Shown piece by piece: positions 44,894-53,163 of a stretch of DNA of 64,000 nucleotides. The position numbers were made by a program, and so were the translations under genes. The stretch is from Ruminococcaceae bacterium KH2T8 (lineage in GTDB: Bacteria > Bacillota > Clostridia > Saccharofermentanales > Saccharofermentanaceae): the NCBI GenBank assembly GCA_900111435.1, contig FOIY01000006.1, forward strand, positions 124,001 to 188,000, read 5' to 3'. Position 1 is the stretch's first letter. Every line of letters starts with the position of its first letter. The notes under the pieces are model-generated. The model searched no databases, had not been told where the DNA came from, and saw only the letters and a list, made by a program, of their open reading frames with translations.

Positions 44894-45576
44894 GTCGGCT
44901 CCTTTCGCAAATAGCCATCGGAGTGATTATAACCCTAATCGGTATAGAAAACGAATGTAGTAGCTGTCTAATTGTTTGCTTATGTTATCTTTTCATATTT
45001 TTCGATATGTATTTAGTTGGATTTATTTGATTACCAATCCTCGATGAATTATAATTATTTTTGATTTTGATGAAGTTTGGGACAATTATTTAATTTGATT
45101 GATACCGCTCAGGAGACTAGAATATAAATGAAAGAATTGCTTTATCCGTTTGATGCTTGTCTGAGTTATTCAAATGTATTGAATCTGCTTGATATCGGAG
45201 CTCTATGAGCTCATTTATAAAATTCGATAGTTAGTGAGTTAAATGGATTTGATTCTCAAAATAATGTTCCATGGCAGGATAAGTGGTATGGAGATAGAGA
45301 ATAGGAAGCAGCTTCATATCCCTTAGAATAATGATCACGGCTTCTTAGTCTTATGAGATGAGGCTGAGAGATGTGAGTTAATGGATTACATTTAAGGGTG
45401 TTTGGTATTCTGAACTGGATGTTAATGAAGCTATTATTTTCTGGTTAGAAAGTTCTTCGATTGTTTACCTTGACATAATATTATTATTCGTTGGCGGCGG
45501 TAGAATTATAATAGATTCATTTTCCTTAGATTGCTGAATTTGTAGTGTGAATGGAGGTGTTTTTGTGCACACGGTC
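44894..45576. other. Long gene-poor AT-rich stretch with decayed coding sequence
   Basis: About 680 bases without a convincing gene. The left part holds the promoter of the minus-strand gene. An ATG at 45128, 12 bases after AGGAG, opens only 26 codons. Multiple stops interrupt all frames. The right part contains a probable relic of a DUF6020-like gene (see 45382-45537). Confidence 0.6.
45382..45537 (+). pseudogene. Possible relic of a third DUF6020-like gene
   Basis: The frame reads TFKGVWYSELDVNEAIIFWLESSSIVYLDIILLF, which lines up with TIGLWYSDMN...W.EY and VSSGVYFWCIVLF of the two intact copies. MDYI in a neighbouring frame just before corresponds to VDYI. No start or full frame remains. 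The match was made by eye and is short. Confidence 0.35.
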
Positions 45577-45606
45577 AACACGATTCGTGTTATCATATAA
45601 ACACGA
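45577..45606 (+). promoter_or_regulatory. Palindromic operator of the GNAT gene pair
   Basis: AACACGA (45577-45583) and TCGTGTT (45585-45591) form a perfect 7-base inverted repeat around one base, and a third AACACGA occurs at 45600-45606. A TATAAA at 45596-45601 lies between, so bound repressor would overlap the promoter. Confidence 0.6.
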
Positions 45607-45644
45607 AGTATTGCACTAGACATTTGAGAAGGGAGGTTCGTTTT

Positions 45645-45815
45645 ATGATTCGTGAGAATAATATTGTGATTGATCCGAATAAATCATCAGAATTTGTAAG
45701 TTTTCTTAAGAAAATCGGGAAAACAGAGCAGTTTTGGAAAGAAAATAAAAATGTTGCTCGAACCAAGGTTGACGAAGCTGAATTGGACCGACTCTTCGAG
45801 GGTGATGATCTGTAA
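45645..45815 (+). CDS. Small protein of 56 residues, putative antitoxin partner of GNAT gene
   Basis: ATG 45645 follows GGGAGG (45631-45636). The protein starts MIRENNIVIDPNKSSEF and ends in an acidic tail (VDEAELDRLFEGDDL). It overlaps the GNAT gene by one base (TAATG). Size, acidic C-terminus, coupling and the palindrome upstream are as in antitoxins paired with GNAT toxins. I do not recognise a ribbon-helix-helix or other named DNA-binding motif, so who binds the operator is open. Confidence 0.6.
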   Translation: MIRENNIVIDPNKSSEFVSFLKKIGKTEQFWKENKNVARTKVDEAELDRLFEGDDL

Positions 45816-46387
45816 TGGAATTTACGTGGGTCAACATTCAAGATGATTTGATTACTCAAGAATTGCTGGATGACTTTCAATCCGGCAATTCTGTTTTTGA
45901 TGACTTTTTGAAAGAAAAAGCTAGAGATTGGCAGGATTATTCAGAGGCTACCACATATGTGTTTGTTAAATCGACTGATAAAGAGGCCGGTTGCATTAGC
46001 AGGATATTCGGTTACGTATCTATAAATGCGACGGGACTTATGTACAAAAGAGCAGATGACAGCAAGCTCTATTTGCCTTGTGCTGAGATAAGAATGTTTG
46101 CTATACATAAGTCTTTGCGAAAGAGACATAATCCTGACAATAATTATAGTGAGATCCTATTTAAGATGGTATTGCAAGAATTGTATTACATGTCTACTCA
46201 TGTGATCGGCTTTAGAGCGATATTCTTAAATGCTAATGATGAAGGTTATCAGTTGTATGTAAACAGTGGATTTGAAGAGGTCAAAGGCTTTTTGACTCCT
46301 GACGAAGAAGAAAAGATGGATCTCGAAGGGATGAGACCGCTCCTGCTGTTGATAAATGATGATATTACGGATCTGCTGTTTTGCTGA
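45815..46387 (+). CDS. GNAT-family N-acetyltransferase, putative toxin
   Basis: The 190-residue protein has the GNAT strand order: FDDFLKEKARDWQDYSEATTYVFV, FGYVSINATGL, LPCAEIRMFAIHKSLRK (strand 4 with the acetyl-CoA-facing loop), then FRAIFLNANDEGYQLYVNSGFEEV, with the NSGF end motif of GNATs. Toxins of this class acetylate aminoacyl-tRNA. Here the toxin idea rests on the coupled small upstream gene and its operator. It could also be an ordinary acetyltransferase. Confidence 0.72.
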   Translation: MEFTWVNIQDDLITQELLDDFQSGNSVFDDFLKEKARDWQDYSEATTYVFVKSTDKEAGCISRIFGYVSINATGLMYKRADDSKLYLPCAEIRMFAIHKSLRKRHNPDNNYSEILFKMVLQELYYMSTHVIGFRAIFLNANDEGYQLYVNSGFEEVKGFLTPDEEEKMDLEGMRPLLLLINDDITDLLFC

Positions 46388-46470
46388 GGCTGATTAGGTA
46401 ACATTTGCACCTTTGGTGTTCGGTTGAAAAAGTTGAGGATTATTAGCTTTTAGAGTTATTGCGTATCTTT

Positions 46471-46479
46471 TGGTATAAT
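46471..46479 (+). promoter_or_regulatory. Extended -10 promoter of the nucleotidyltransferase gene
   Basis: TGGTATAAT fits the TGnTATAAT extended -10 form; GAGAGGAA follows as ribosome site before ATG 46512. Confidence 0.5.
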
Positions 46480-46511
46480 ATACTCAGTTTCTTGAGAGGA
46501 ATAAGCGGTAT

Positions 46512-47408
46512 ATGAAGAAAACACTTGTTATTTTGGCAGCAGGGATAGGTTCGAGATTTGGCGGAGGCATCAAGCAGTTAGAGCCCATAGATGACTATGG
46601 ACATATAATCATCGATTACTCGATCCACGATGCGATCGCTGCAGGCTTTAATAAGATCATATTCATCATAAGGCACGATATAGAGGCTGATTTCAAGGCT
46701 GCGATCGGAGATCGTATCTCAGCTATGTGCGCTCCTTTGGGTGTTGAGATAGCATATGCTTTCCAGGAGCTTTCGGAGGCATCCCGTTATTGTCCTACAG
46801 TAGATATTAGCGGACGCACCAAGCCCTTGGGTACGGGTCATGCGATCTTAGCATGTGACGGACTTATCGATTCGCCTTTCGCAGTCATCAATGCAGATGA
46901 TTATTACGGCAAGAACGGTTTTGTTCAGGCTGCATCGTTCCTCGGCGATTCCTACGGTCTCGTAGGTTATGTACTGAAGAATACTCTGTCCGATAACGGC
47001 GGTGTTACCCGAGGTATATGCTCAGTATCCGACGGTATCCTTACAGGTATCAAGGAGACAAAGAATATCGTTAAGACTTCTACAGGTGCTGCTGTCGAGG
47101 GTGTTCCCGTTGATACGGAGAGCCTCGTATCTATGAATTTCTGGTGCTATCCTGCAAGCTTCATGGATGTATTAAGAGAGGGCTTCCCGAAATTCCTGGC
47201 CAATATGCCCGACCCCATGAAGTCAGAGTACTTGCTTCCGATCATTGCCGATGAGCAGCTTCACGCGGGGGAGAAGTTTACAGTGCTTCCTACTGACGAT
47301 AAGTGGTTCGGAGTTACATATAAGGAAGATAAGCCCGCTGTAATGGAGAGCTTTAGAGAGCTCATTAAGTCCGGAGCATATAGCGAGGACCTGTTCGGAG
47401 ATCTGTGA
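46512..47408 (+). CDS. Sugar-phosphate nucleotidyltransferase family protein
   Basis: The protein begins TLVILAAGIGSRFGGGIKQLEPI, the nucleotide loop of NTP-transferases, with GRTKPLGTGHAILAC and FAVINADDYYGKNGF supplying the metal-binding Asp-Asp. 298 residues. Members of this subgroup often stand next to kinase-like genes and activate sugar-1-phosphates. The nucleotide and sugar are not evident. Confidence 0.83.
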   Translation: MKKTLVILAAGIGSRFGGGIKQLEPIDDYGHIIIDYSIHDAIAAGFNKIIFIIRHDIEADFKAAIGDRISAMCAPLGVEIAYAFQELSEASRYCPTVDISGRTKPLGTGHAILACDGLIDSPFAVINADDYYGKNGFVQAASFLGDSYGLVGYVLKNTLSDNGGVTRGICSVSDGILTGIKETKNIVKTSTGAAVEGVPVDTESLVSMNFWCYPASFMDVLREGFPKFLANMPDPMKSEYLLPIIADEQLHAGEKFTVLPTDDKWFGVTYKEDKPAVMESFRELIKSGAYSEDLFGDL

Positions 47409-47442
47409 GGATATATTGAAGTTTTAGTACGAGTGATGCGGC

Positions 47443-48579
47443 ATGAGATATACGCTTAAGCATTTTGACGAGGAACTCTTGAAGTTCGATGTTATCAAGA
47501 ACCTCGCGGATCCTGTAGTCGAGATCCTATGTATCAACGAGGACAAAAAAGATATGTTTCCTCTTGATATGGAGCTTACAGAGGAAGGGTTGGTTCGCTG
47601 GCTAAAGCACCGAACTATTCCCAAAAATCGCGCGTTTGTTAACTCGTTTCTTGCTAAATGCGGCTTGAGCGCCAACCGTCCTATGGATGTTATAGCGGTA
47701 TGCAAGGGGCTATCTCTTAATGATTCGTATTGGGTTGCTGATGAGAATGAGACTAAGACTTTCGAGCAGGTAAATCTCTACGACAATCCGTTCAGTAATG
47801 TGTTGGCAAGTATTGCCTTTACGGGTTACGGCTCGTCTGTCAGATCTTCCTTTGCATCGTCGCCTGAGTTTACGACTAACGGCATGCTTCCCAAGTGTTG
47901 GAGAAGGATTGGTGGTAAGGTGTATCTTTACAAGGGGGCGACATCCGGAGCTTCTAATACGGGTTGTGAGCCTTATTCGGAAAAATATGCTTACATAGTC
48001 GGGAAACAGCTCGGCTTCGATGTTGTTCCTTATAGAGTGACCAGGTGGAAGGGTAATCTGTGCTCTTCTTGTGAGATATTTACGAGCCGAGATGTATCTT
48101 ATGTTCCTGCTGGCAGGCTCGTTCGCTCCGGCGGGATTGGTGCGGTTCGTAAGTACTACGAGTCTTTGGGAACTGAGTTTGTAAGAGCTTTAGATGAGAT
48201 GATAGTGTTTGATGCTCTTATCTGTAATACTGACAGGCATATGGGTAACTTTGGTGTTTTGGTAGACAGTCACGAGAATCGTATCATAGGTCCTGCACCG
48301 CTTTTTGATCACGGTAATTCTCTGTTTAATTTTGCCGGGGAAGAGAACTGGAGATCGGAAGCGCTCTTGGATGAGTATGCTGATACGTTGCTCCCGGCTC
48401 TTTATGATGATTATTTCAAAGACGCTCAAAGCGTACTGGATCATGATCTGTCTGCTAAGCTCCGAAGTGCTCTGGACTTCAAGTTTGAAGATGAGGGCAA
48501 ACTTCGTTACCCCAAGAAAAAGGTGGCTCTGTTAGAAAAGATGATCCGTAAGAGAGCTAAGCGCATCTTGGAAGCTTAA
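47443..48579 (+). CDS. HipA-like (HipA_C/CtkA type) protein kinase
   Basis: The 378-residue protein contains the HipA-type catalytic segments MIVFDALICNTDRHMGNFGVLVD (N-T-D-R-H-M-x-N) and IIGPAPLFDHGNSLF (the metal-binding D-H-G). An upstream KVYLYKGA gives the ATP-binding lysine, with SEKYAYIVGKQLGFDVVPY between. HipA kinases phosphorylate a translation factor and cause dormancy, normally beside an HTH HipB. No HipB gene is adjacent, so it may be a CtkA-like orphan kinase with its own N-terminal domain. No strong ribosome site. Confidence 0.78.
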   Translation: MRYTLKHFDEELLKFDVIKNLADPVVEILCINEDKKDMFPLDMELTEEGLVRWLKHRTIPKNRAFVNSFLAKCGLSANRPMDVIAVCKGLSLNDSYWVADENETKTFEQVNLYDNPFSNVLASIAFTGYGSSVRSSFASSPEFTTNGMLPKCWRRIGGKVYLYKGATSGASNTGCEPYSEKYAYIVGKQLGFDVVPYRVTRWKGNLCSSCEIFTSRDVSYVPAGRLVRSGGIGAVRKYYESLGTEFVRALDEMIVFDALICNTDRHMGNFGVLVDSHENRIIGPAPLFDHGNSLFNFAGEENWRSEALLDEYADTLLPALYDDYFKDAQSVLDHDLSAKLRSALDFKFEDEGKLRYPKKKVALLEKMIRKRAKRILEA

Positions 48580-48606
48580 TAGGTGATTCCGTGAGCTCTT
48601 CAATGA

Positions 48607-49263
48607 TCAGCTTTCTGACTGATCAGGTTCTATCAGATCTTCCATTTTGCAATGGAGAGCCTTGCTTAGTCTTAGAAGTGTAATAGCCGAGGCGTTATTG
48701 ATATTTCTCTTTCGTTGCTCGAACAGCTGGATCTGCCTGATGGCAACGCCTGATTCTTCCGAGAGTTCGGATTGCGACAGTCCGCTGTTCAAGCGTTCCG
48801 TCTTAAGTCTGGTAGAGGGATATGCCTCCTTCATAAGATCATTCATTCTGGTCAGGAAGTGTTCAAGATCCATCTCGTGATATACGGGATACATCTTTAT
48901 GATCTCAGAAAGCGGGACAGCCATAAGTATTTCACTGAATGATCTTGAGGTGTACCACTGATAGAAAGCGAGTGCCCAGCCTGCCCAGTATTCAGGGGAT
49001 CGGTCCAGATACATGGCATCTTCAGTATCGGTAAAGGGAATGCCGGTCTCAGTCAGGACCAGTCTTGCCAGTTCACAGCCGTTCATTCCGGCTACGTATT
49101 TGGGATTTCCTGCAGCGAACTGACCGGATGCGGATGAGACTACGAAAGCTTCGCCGAATCTGTCAGGATCGATATTAAGCGATGTTATCGCAAAATCTAC
49201 GGCGTGCCCGAGTATGATCTGAGAATTGCTGAGATAGCCATCACTGTAAGCGTGGATCGCCAT
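48607..49263 (-). CDS. XRE-family HTH protein, putative antitoxin of DUF3990 pair
   Basis: The C-terminal 65 residues form the helix-turn-helix (LKTERLNSGLSQSELSEESGVAIRQIQLFEQRKRNINNASAITLLRLSKALHCKMEDLI). The N-terminal ~150 residues have no recognised DNA-binding motif and probably contact the toxin. GGAG precedes the ATG and the start lies within the upstream DUF3990 gene (23-base overlap). The DNA-binding part is expected to bind the paired palindromes at 49940-49994. Confidence 0.77.
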   Translation of the reverse strand: MAIHAYSDGYLSNSQIILGHAVDFAITSLNIDPDRFGEAFVVSSASGQFAAGNPKYVAGMNGCELARLVLTETGIPFTDTEDAMYLDRSPEYWAGWALAFYQWYTSRSFSEILMAVPLSEIIKMYPVYHEMDLEHFLTRMNDLMKEAYPSTRLKTERLNSGLSQSELSEESGVAIRQIQLFEQRKRNINNASAITLLRLSKALHCKMEDLIEPDQSES

Positions 49264-49912
49264 TTTTGATCTCCTCTCTCATGATATCCAGCATAAAAAG
49301 TTCGTGGATGTTATCGGCCGCAACTTTTGTACTGCGATATGCTTTCCTGGCTTCACGGTCGCGAGCTGTTTTCTTTGCGTAGTAGATACCTGCATCGGCC
49401 GGTTCTGCTCCTATATATCGTAAGTGCTCGAAAGATTCGCTGCTCTTAAATACGATCTGTTCACCGAGCTTCCCGAGTCTCATGGCTTCTGATAGCTTGG
49501 AGAGCGATATGGTGCCGGAGATGAAATCCTGTGCAAAGGAAAAATAGGAATCATCGGCTCGATATCCGATGATCACATCGAACGGTGTCGGATCAATGAA
49601 GAAGTTATCCTGCAGGTAACGTTTGGCTTCTTCGGCTATGCTGCCGTTCTGCCAGTAGCTTCTGTATTTTGTGAGGATAGCCAGCCAGTTAAGAATGTTA
49701 TATTCAGGAGCATTCAGATTTAATACCTTAAGGCCATTCAGATCTGCCTCGTAGATGTTGGCATAGCCGTTTTGATCGTTGGCACAAGCCCACTCTTTGG
49801 CCGGTTCGATATTCTCTGTGGTATAGAAACCGTAACCATAGTCGTTGGACTTTTTGCTGCCGTTATAGACAGGAACTTCAATAATATGAGATGAACCGTG
49901 GTATACGAGCAT
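49241..49912 (-). CDS. DUF3990 protein, putative ADP-ribosyltransferase-like toxin
   Basis: ATG 49912 is chosen because AAAGGAGGAG lies just before it; a reading from 50014 would run through the operator. The protein starts MLVYHGSSHIIEVPVYNGSKKSNDYGYGFYTT and has EWACANDQNGYANIYEADL, typical of DUF3990. The HG...G.GFYTT arrangement is like the NAD-binding start of ADP-ribosyltransferase folds, and such domains serve as toxins. Pairing with an XRE gene and an operator strengthens that. Activity is inferred. Confidence 0.75.
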   Translation of the reverse strand: MLVYHGSSHIIEVPVYNGSKKSNDYGYGFYTTENIEPAKEWACANDQNGYANIYEADLNGLKVLNLNAPEYNILNWLAILTKYRSYWQNGSIAEEAKRYLQDNFFIDPTPFDVIIGYRADDSYFSFAQDFISGTISLSKLSEAMRLGKLGEQIVFKSSESFEHLRYIGAEPADAGIYYAKKTARDREARKAYRSTKVAADNIHELFMLDIMREEIKNGDPRLQ

Positions 49913-49939
49913 TGGCAGGCTCCTCCTTTTGTTTAACTG

Positions 49940-50001
49940 TATCGCTGTAGCGATATAGATATGCTTGATTGCATTATATCGCTGTAGCGATATAGCGTCA
50001 A
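49940..50001 (-). promoter_or_regulatory. Promoter with two palindromic operators for the DUF3990/XRE pair
   Basis: On the minus strand TTGACG (50001-49996) and TATAAT (49978-49973) are 17 bases apart. TATATCGCTGTAGCGATATA (49975-49994), a perfect repeat with 9-base arms, lies in the spacer. A second copy, TATCGCTGTAGCGATA (49940-49955), lies downstream with centre 37 bases away. Cooperative autorepression is likely. Confidence 0.85.
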
Positions 50002-50058
50002 TTCGGGGCTGCAAGTATTTCTCTCAAATATACACGTTTCTTTTCGCATATATTTATA

Positions 50059-50096
50059 TATAATATATAGTGAATTTTCACGTGCGTCAGGAGGCA
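50059..50096 (+). promoter_or_regulatory. Candidate promoter and ribosome site of rmlA
   Basis: TATAAT at 50059-50064 in a very AT-rich stretch without a strong -35; AGGAGG at about 50090-50095 sets ATG 50100. Confidence 0.45.
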
Positions 50097-50099
50097 TCC

Positions 50100-50996
50100 A
50101 TGAAAGGCATTATCTTAGCAGGCGGTTCAGGCACCAGGCTATATCCGCTGACGATGGTAACAAGTAAGCAGCTTCTTCCGGTTTACGATAAGCCGATGAT
50201 CTACTATCCCTTGTCAGTGCTCATGAAGGCAGGTATAAGGGAGATCCTGATCATTTCTACACCTGCTGATCTTCCGCGTTTCAAGGAGCTCTTCGGCGAC
50301 GGATCCCAGTTCGGTATCTCGCTTTCTTATAAGGAGCAGCCTTCACCTGACGGACTTGCCCAGGCATTTGTTATCGGTGAGGAGTTTATCGGCAACGATA
50401 CAGTCGCGATGGTATTGGGAGACAATATCTTTGCAGGTCACGGTATTACCAAGAGGCTCAAAGAGGCTGTTAATAATGCCGAGACAGGCAAGGGTGCTAC
50501 CGTATTCGGATACTATGTAGATGATCCCGAGAGATTTGGTATCGTTGAGTTCGATAAGGACGGACATGCTATCTCGATCGAAGAGAAGCCCGCAAAGCCC
50601 AAGAGTAACTACTGCGTTACGGGACTTTATTTCTACGACAATCAGGTTGTTGAATATGCCAAGGGTCTCAAGCCCTCTGCTCGCGGCGAGTACGAGATCA
50701 CGGATCTTAACAGGATCTACCTTGAGGCTGGAAGACTTAATGTCGAGCTCTTAGGACAGGGCTTTACATGGCTTGATACGGGAACGCATGCGTCACTCGT
50801 CGAGGCAACGAACTTTGTTAAGACGATCGAGGAGCACCAGCACAGAAAGATCGCATGCCTTGAAGAGATCGCATATCTTAACGGCTGGATCACGGCGGAC
50901 GATGTATTGAAAGTCTATGAAGTCTTGAAGAAGAACCAGTACGGACAGTATCTGAAAGACGTATTGGACGGCAAGTATATCGATGTTCTTCATTGA
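50100..50996 (+). CDS. rmlA: Glucose-1-phosphate thymidylyltransferase
   Basis: First step of dTDP-L-rhamnose synthesis: dTTP plus glucose-1-phosphate. Start ATG 50100 behind AGGAGG; the in-frame start at 50070 is rejected. [37 protein letters not shown] is the complete nucleotide and sugar loop of RmlA, with VLGDNIFAG as metal site and [11 protein letters not shown] and TWLDTGTH later. 298 residues, the normal length. Confidence 0.96.
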   Translation: MKGIILAGGSGTRLYPLTMVTSKQLLPVYDKPMIYYPLSVLMKAGIREILIISTPADLPRFKELFGDGSQFGISLSYKEQPSPDGLAQAFVIGEEFIGNDTVAMVLGDNIFAGHGITKRLKEAVNNAETGKGATVFGYYVDDPERFGIVEFDKDGHAISIEEKPAKPKSNYCVTGLYFYDNQVVEYAKGLKPSARGEYEITDLNRIYLEAGRLNVELLGQGFTWLDTGTHASLVEATNFVKTIEEHQHRKIACLEEIAYLNGWITADDVLKVYEVLKKNQYGQYLKDVLDGKYIDVLH

Positions 50997-51011
50997 TAGA
51001 TCTTTGACACT

Positions 51012-51087
51012 AACAGTAAAGAACAGTAATATATTTTCGGAACAGTAAAGAACAGTAAAAGAATATACAAACAGTAAAGAACAGTAA
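51012..51087 (+). repeat. Three 18-bp direct repeats with exact 29-bp period before the ATPase gene
   Basis: AACAGTAAAGAACAGTAA occurs perfectly at 51012-51029, 51041-51058 and 51070-51087. Each is itself a double AACAGTAA with 9-base step. The last copy ends two bases before ATG 51090 and takes the place of a ribosome site. Likely a regulator-binding array. Confidence 0.8.
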
Positions 51088-51089
51088 AA

Positions 51090-52127
51090 ATGTCCAAGAG
51101 TAACCCGTATACATTAGTTTTTGGCAAAGAGCCCGGTGAGTTGATCTCGAGAGTAACACAGTTTGATGATGTTATCGAGAATTTCACCGCCGAGAAGTCG
51201 AGCCAGCAAGTCTATATGGTTACGGGAGTCAGAGGCTCCGGCAAGACGGTATTCATGACCGAGGTAGCGAATCACCTTCGCTCAGATGAACAGTGGGTAG
51301 TGACAGAGCTTAATCCCGAGAAGGATATGATGGTCGCTTTGGCTGCCAAACTTGCAAGCGAGAATAAGCTGGCGCAGATATTTAAGAATTCAAAGATAAA
51401 TCTGTCATTATTCGGATTAGGGCTTGAAGTATCGGGCGAGGTCCCTGTAGCTGATATAGATGTAGCAGTCAGCAAGATGATCGAGAGTCTTAAAAAGCAT
51501 GGCAAAAGAGTACTTATTACAGTGGATGAGGCTGTAAATAACAAGTTCGTAAAGGAATTCGTGGCATCGTTCCAGATCCTTTTGAGACAAGATCTTCCTG
51601 TATATCTTCTGATGACAGGTCTTTATGACAATATTAACAGCCTTCAAAACGAGAAGTCGCTTACGTTCCTTTACAGAGCTCCCAAGATAGAGCTCGCTCC
51701 GCTGAATATCGGTGCGATCACGAGAAATTATATGGATAACTTCTCTATAGAGAAGGATACAGCCGTTAAGATGGCCAAACTTACCAGAGGTTATTCGTTT
51801 GCTTTTCAGGTATTGGGATACTTTACTTGGGAGAACGGCGGAGATTACAATAAGGCAATAGGCAAGTTCAGACAGTATCTTGATGAATATGTCTACGATA
51901 AGGTCTGGTCAGAGCTCTCGGCCGGAGACAGGAAGATCTTACGGGCTATGGCTGAAGCAAAGTCAGAGAAGATAATCGATATAAGGAAAGTATTGAATGT
52001 AGATAATAACGAGTTCAATCCATATAGGAAAAGGCTGATAAAAAAAGGATTGATCAACGGAGAGCAAAGAGGCGAGGTGACCTTCACTCTCCCGATGTTC
52101 GAAGATTATATAACGGAAAATTCTTAA
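51090..52127 (+). CDS. P-loop ATPase with C-terminal winged-helix-like domain, inserted between rmlA and rmlB
   Basis: Walker A GVRGSGKT is at residues 46-53 and Walker B VLITVDEA at 141-148, as in the archaeal-type ATPase/STAND-like group. A C-terminal stretch (ELSAGDRKILRAMAEA...NVDNNEFNPYRKRLIKKGLIN) looks like a winged helix. 345 residues. It splits the otherwise compact rml operon. No enzymatic partner is adjacent. The repeat array running into the start codon suggests that it controls itself, perhaps through that winged helix. Function is unknown. Confidence 0.75.
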   Translation: MSKSNPYTLVFGKEPGELISRVTQFDDVIENFTAEKSSQQVYMVTGVRGSGKTVFMTEVANHLRSDEQWVVTELNPEKDMMVALAAKLASENKLAQIFKNSKINLSLFGLGLEVSGEVPVADIDVAVSKMIESLKKHGKRVLITVDEAVNNKFVKEFVASFQILLRQDLPVYLLMTGLYDNINSLQNEKSLTFLYRAPKIELAPLNIGAITRNYMDNFSIEKDTAVKMAKLTRGYSFAFQVLGYFTWENGGDYNKAIGKFRQYLDEYVYDKVWSELSAGDRKILRAMAEAKSEKIIDIRKVLNVDNNEFNPYRKRLIKKGLINGEQRGEVTFTLPMFEDYITENS

Positions 52128-52142
52128 GAGGAGAATAAAGAA

Positions 52143-53162
52143 ATGAACGTATTAGTAACAGGCGGTGCCGGATTTATCGGCGGAAATTTTGTTTATCACA
52201 TGCTTGATAAGCATCCCGATTATAAGATCATATGCGTAGATTGCCTTACATATGCAGGCAATATGTCTACTCTCGAAGAAGCGATGAAGAACCCTAACTT
52301 CGTATTCTATAAGACAGACATCACTGACCGTGAAGCTATCTACAAGATCTTCGAAGACGAAAAGCCCGACGTTGTAGTCAACTTCGCAGCTGAGTCTCAC
52401 GTTGACAGATCCATCGAGAATCCTGAAGTTTTCCTTAAGACCAATATCCTCGGAACACAGGTCATGATGGATGCATGCCGCGAGTACGGCAATATCAGAT
52501 ACCATCAGGTATCTACGGATGAGGTATACGGTGACCTTCCTCTTGATCGTCCTGACCTCTTCTTTACTGAGGAGACGCCTATCCATACGAGCAGCCCCTA
52601 TTCTTCTTCGAAGGCAGGCGCTGACCTTCTCGTAATGGCTTACTACAGGACATACGGACTTCCCGTTACTATCTCGAGATGCTCCAATAACTATGGTCCT
52701 TATCACTTCCCCGAGAAGCTGATCCCCCTGATGATCGCCAATGCACTTGCAGATAAGCCCCTCCCCGTATACGGCGAAGGCCTTAACGTACGTGACTGGC
52801 TCTATGTAGAGGATCACTGCAAGGCTATCGACCTTATCATTCACAAGGGTAAGATCGGTGAGGTCTATAACGTAGGCGGACATAACGAGATGAAGAATAT
52901 CGATATCGTTAAGCTCATCTGCAAAAAGCTCGATAAGCCCGAGTCACTGATCACTTTCGTTACGGACCGTAAGGGACACGATATGCGTTATGCCATCGAT
53001 CCCACGAAGATCCACAACGAGCTCGGCTGGCTTCCCGAGACGAAGTTCGCCGACGGTATCGACAAGACTATCGACTGGTATCTGACACATAAGGAATGGT
53101 GGGAGAACATTATCAGTGGCGAATACCAGAATTACTACGAGAAGATGTACGGTAACAGATAA
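52143..53162 (+). CDS. rmlB: dTDP-glucose 4,6-dehydratase
   Basis: Second step of dTDP-rhamnose synthesis. NVLVTGGAGFIGGNFVYHMLDKHPDYKI is the NAD loop; VSTDEVYGDL and SSPYSSSKAGADLLV carry the catalytic Asp-Glu and YxxxK; RCSNNYGPYHFPEKLIP follows. 339 residues, usual length. Ribosome site GAGGAG just upstream in the gap of 15 bases after the ATPase gene. Confidence 0.96.
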   Translation: MNVLVTGGAGFIGGNFVYHMLDKHPDYKIICVDCLTYAGNMSTLEEAMKNPNFVFYKTDITDREAIYKIFEDEKPDVVVNFAAESHVDRSIENPEVFLKTNILGTQVMMDACREYGNIRYHQVSTDEVYGDLPLDRPDLFFTEETPIHTSSPYSSSKAGADLLVMAYYRTYGLPVTISRCSNNYGPYHFPEKLIPLMIANALADKPLPVYGEGLNVRDWLYVEDHCKAIDLIIHKGKIGEVYNVGGHNEMKNIDIVKLICKKLDKPESLITFVTDRKGHDMRYAIDPTKIHNELGWLPETKFADGIDKTIDWYLTHKEWWENIISGEYQNYYEKMYGNR

Positions 53163-53163
53163 T

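Noticed and set aside
45128-45208. 26-codon frame as a small gene
   Set aside because: It is short, poorly spaced from its ribosome site and lies in a decayed stretch.
51012-51087. Array of three repeats as a CRISPR remnant
   Set aside because: Repeat of 18 and spacer of 11 bases are far too short, the repeat is made of two direct halves, and no cas gene is near.
52152-52883. Minus-strand open frame of 243 codons
   Set aside because: It is antisense to rmlB and arises from codon bias.
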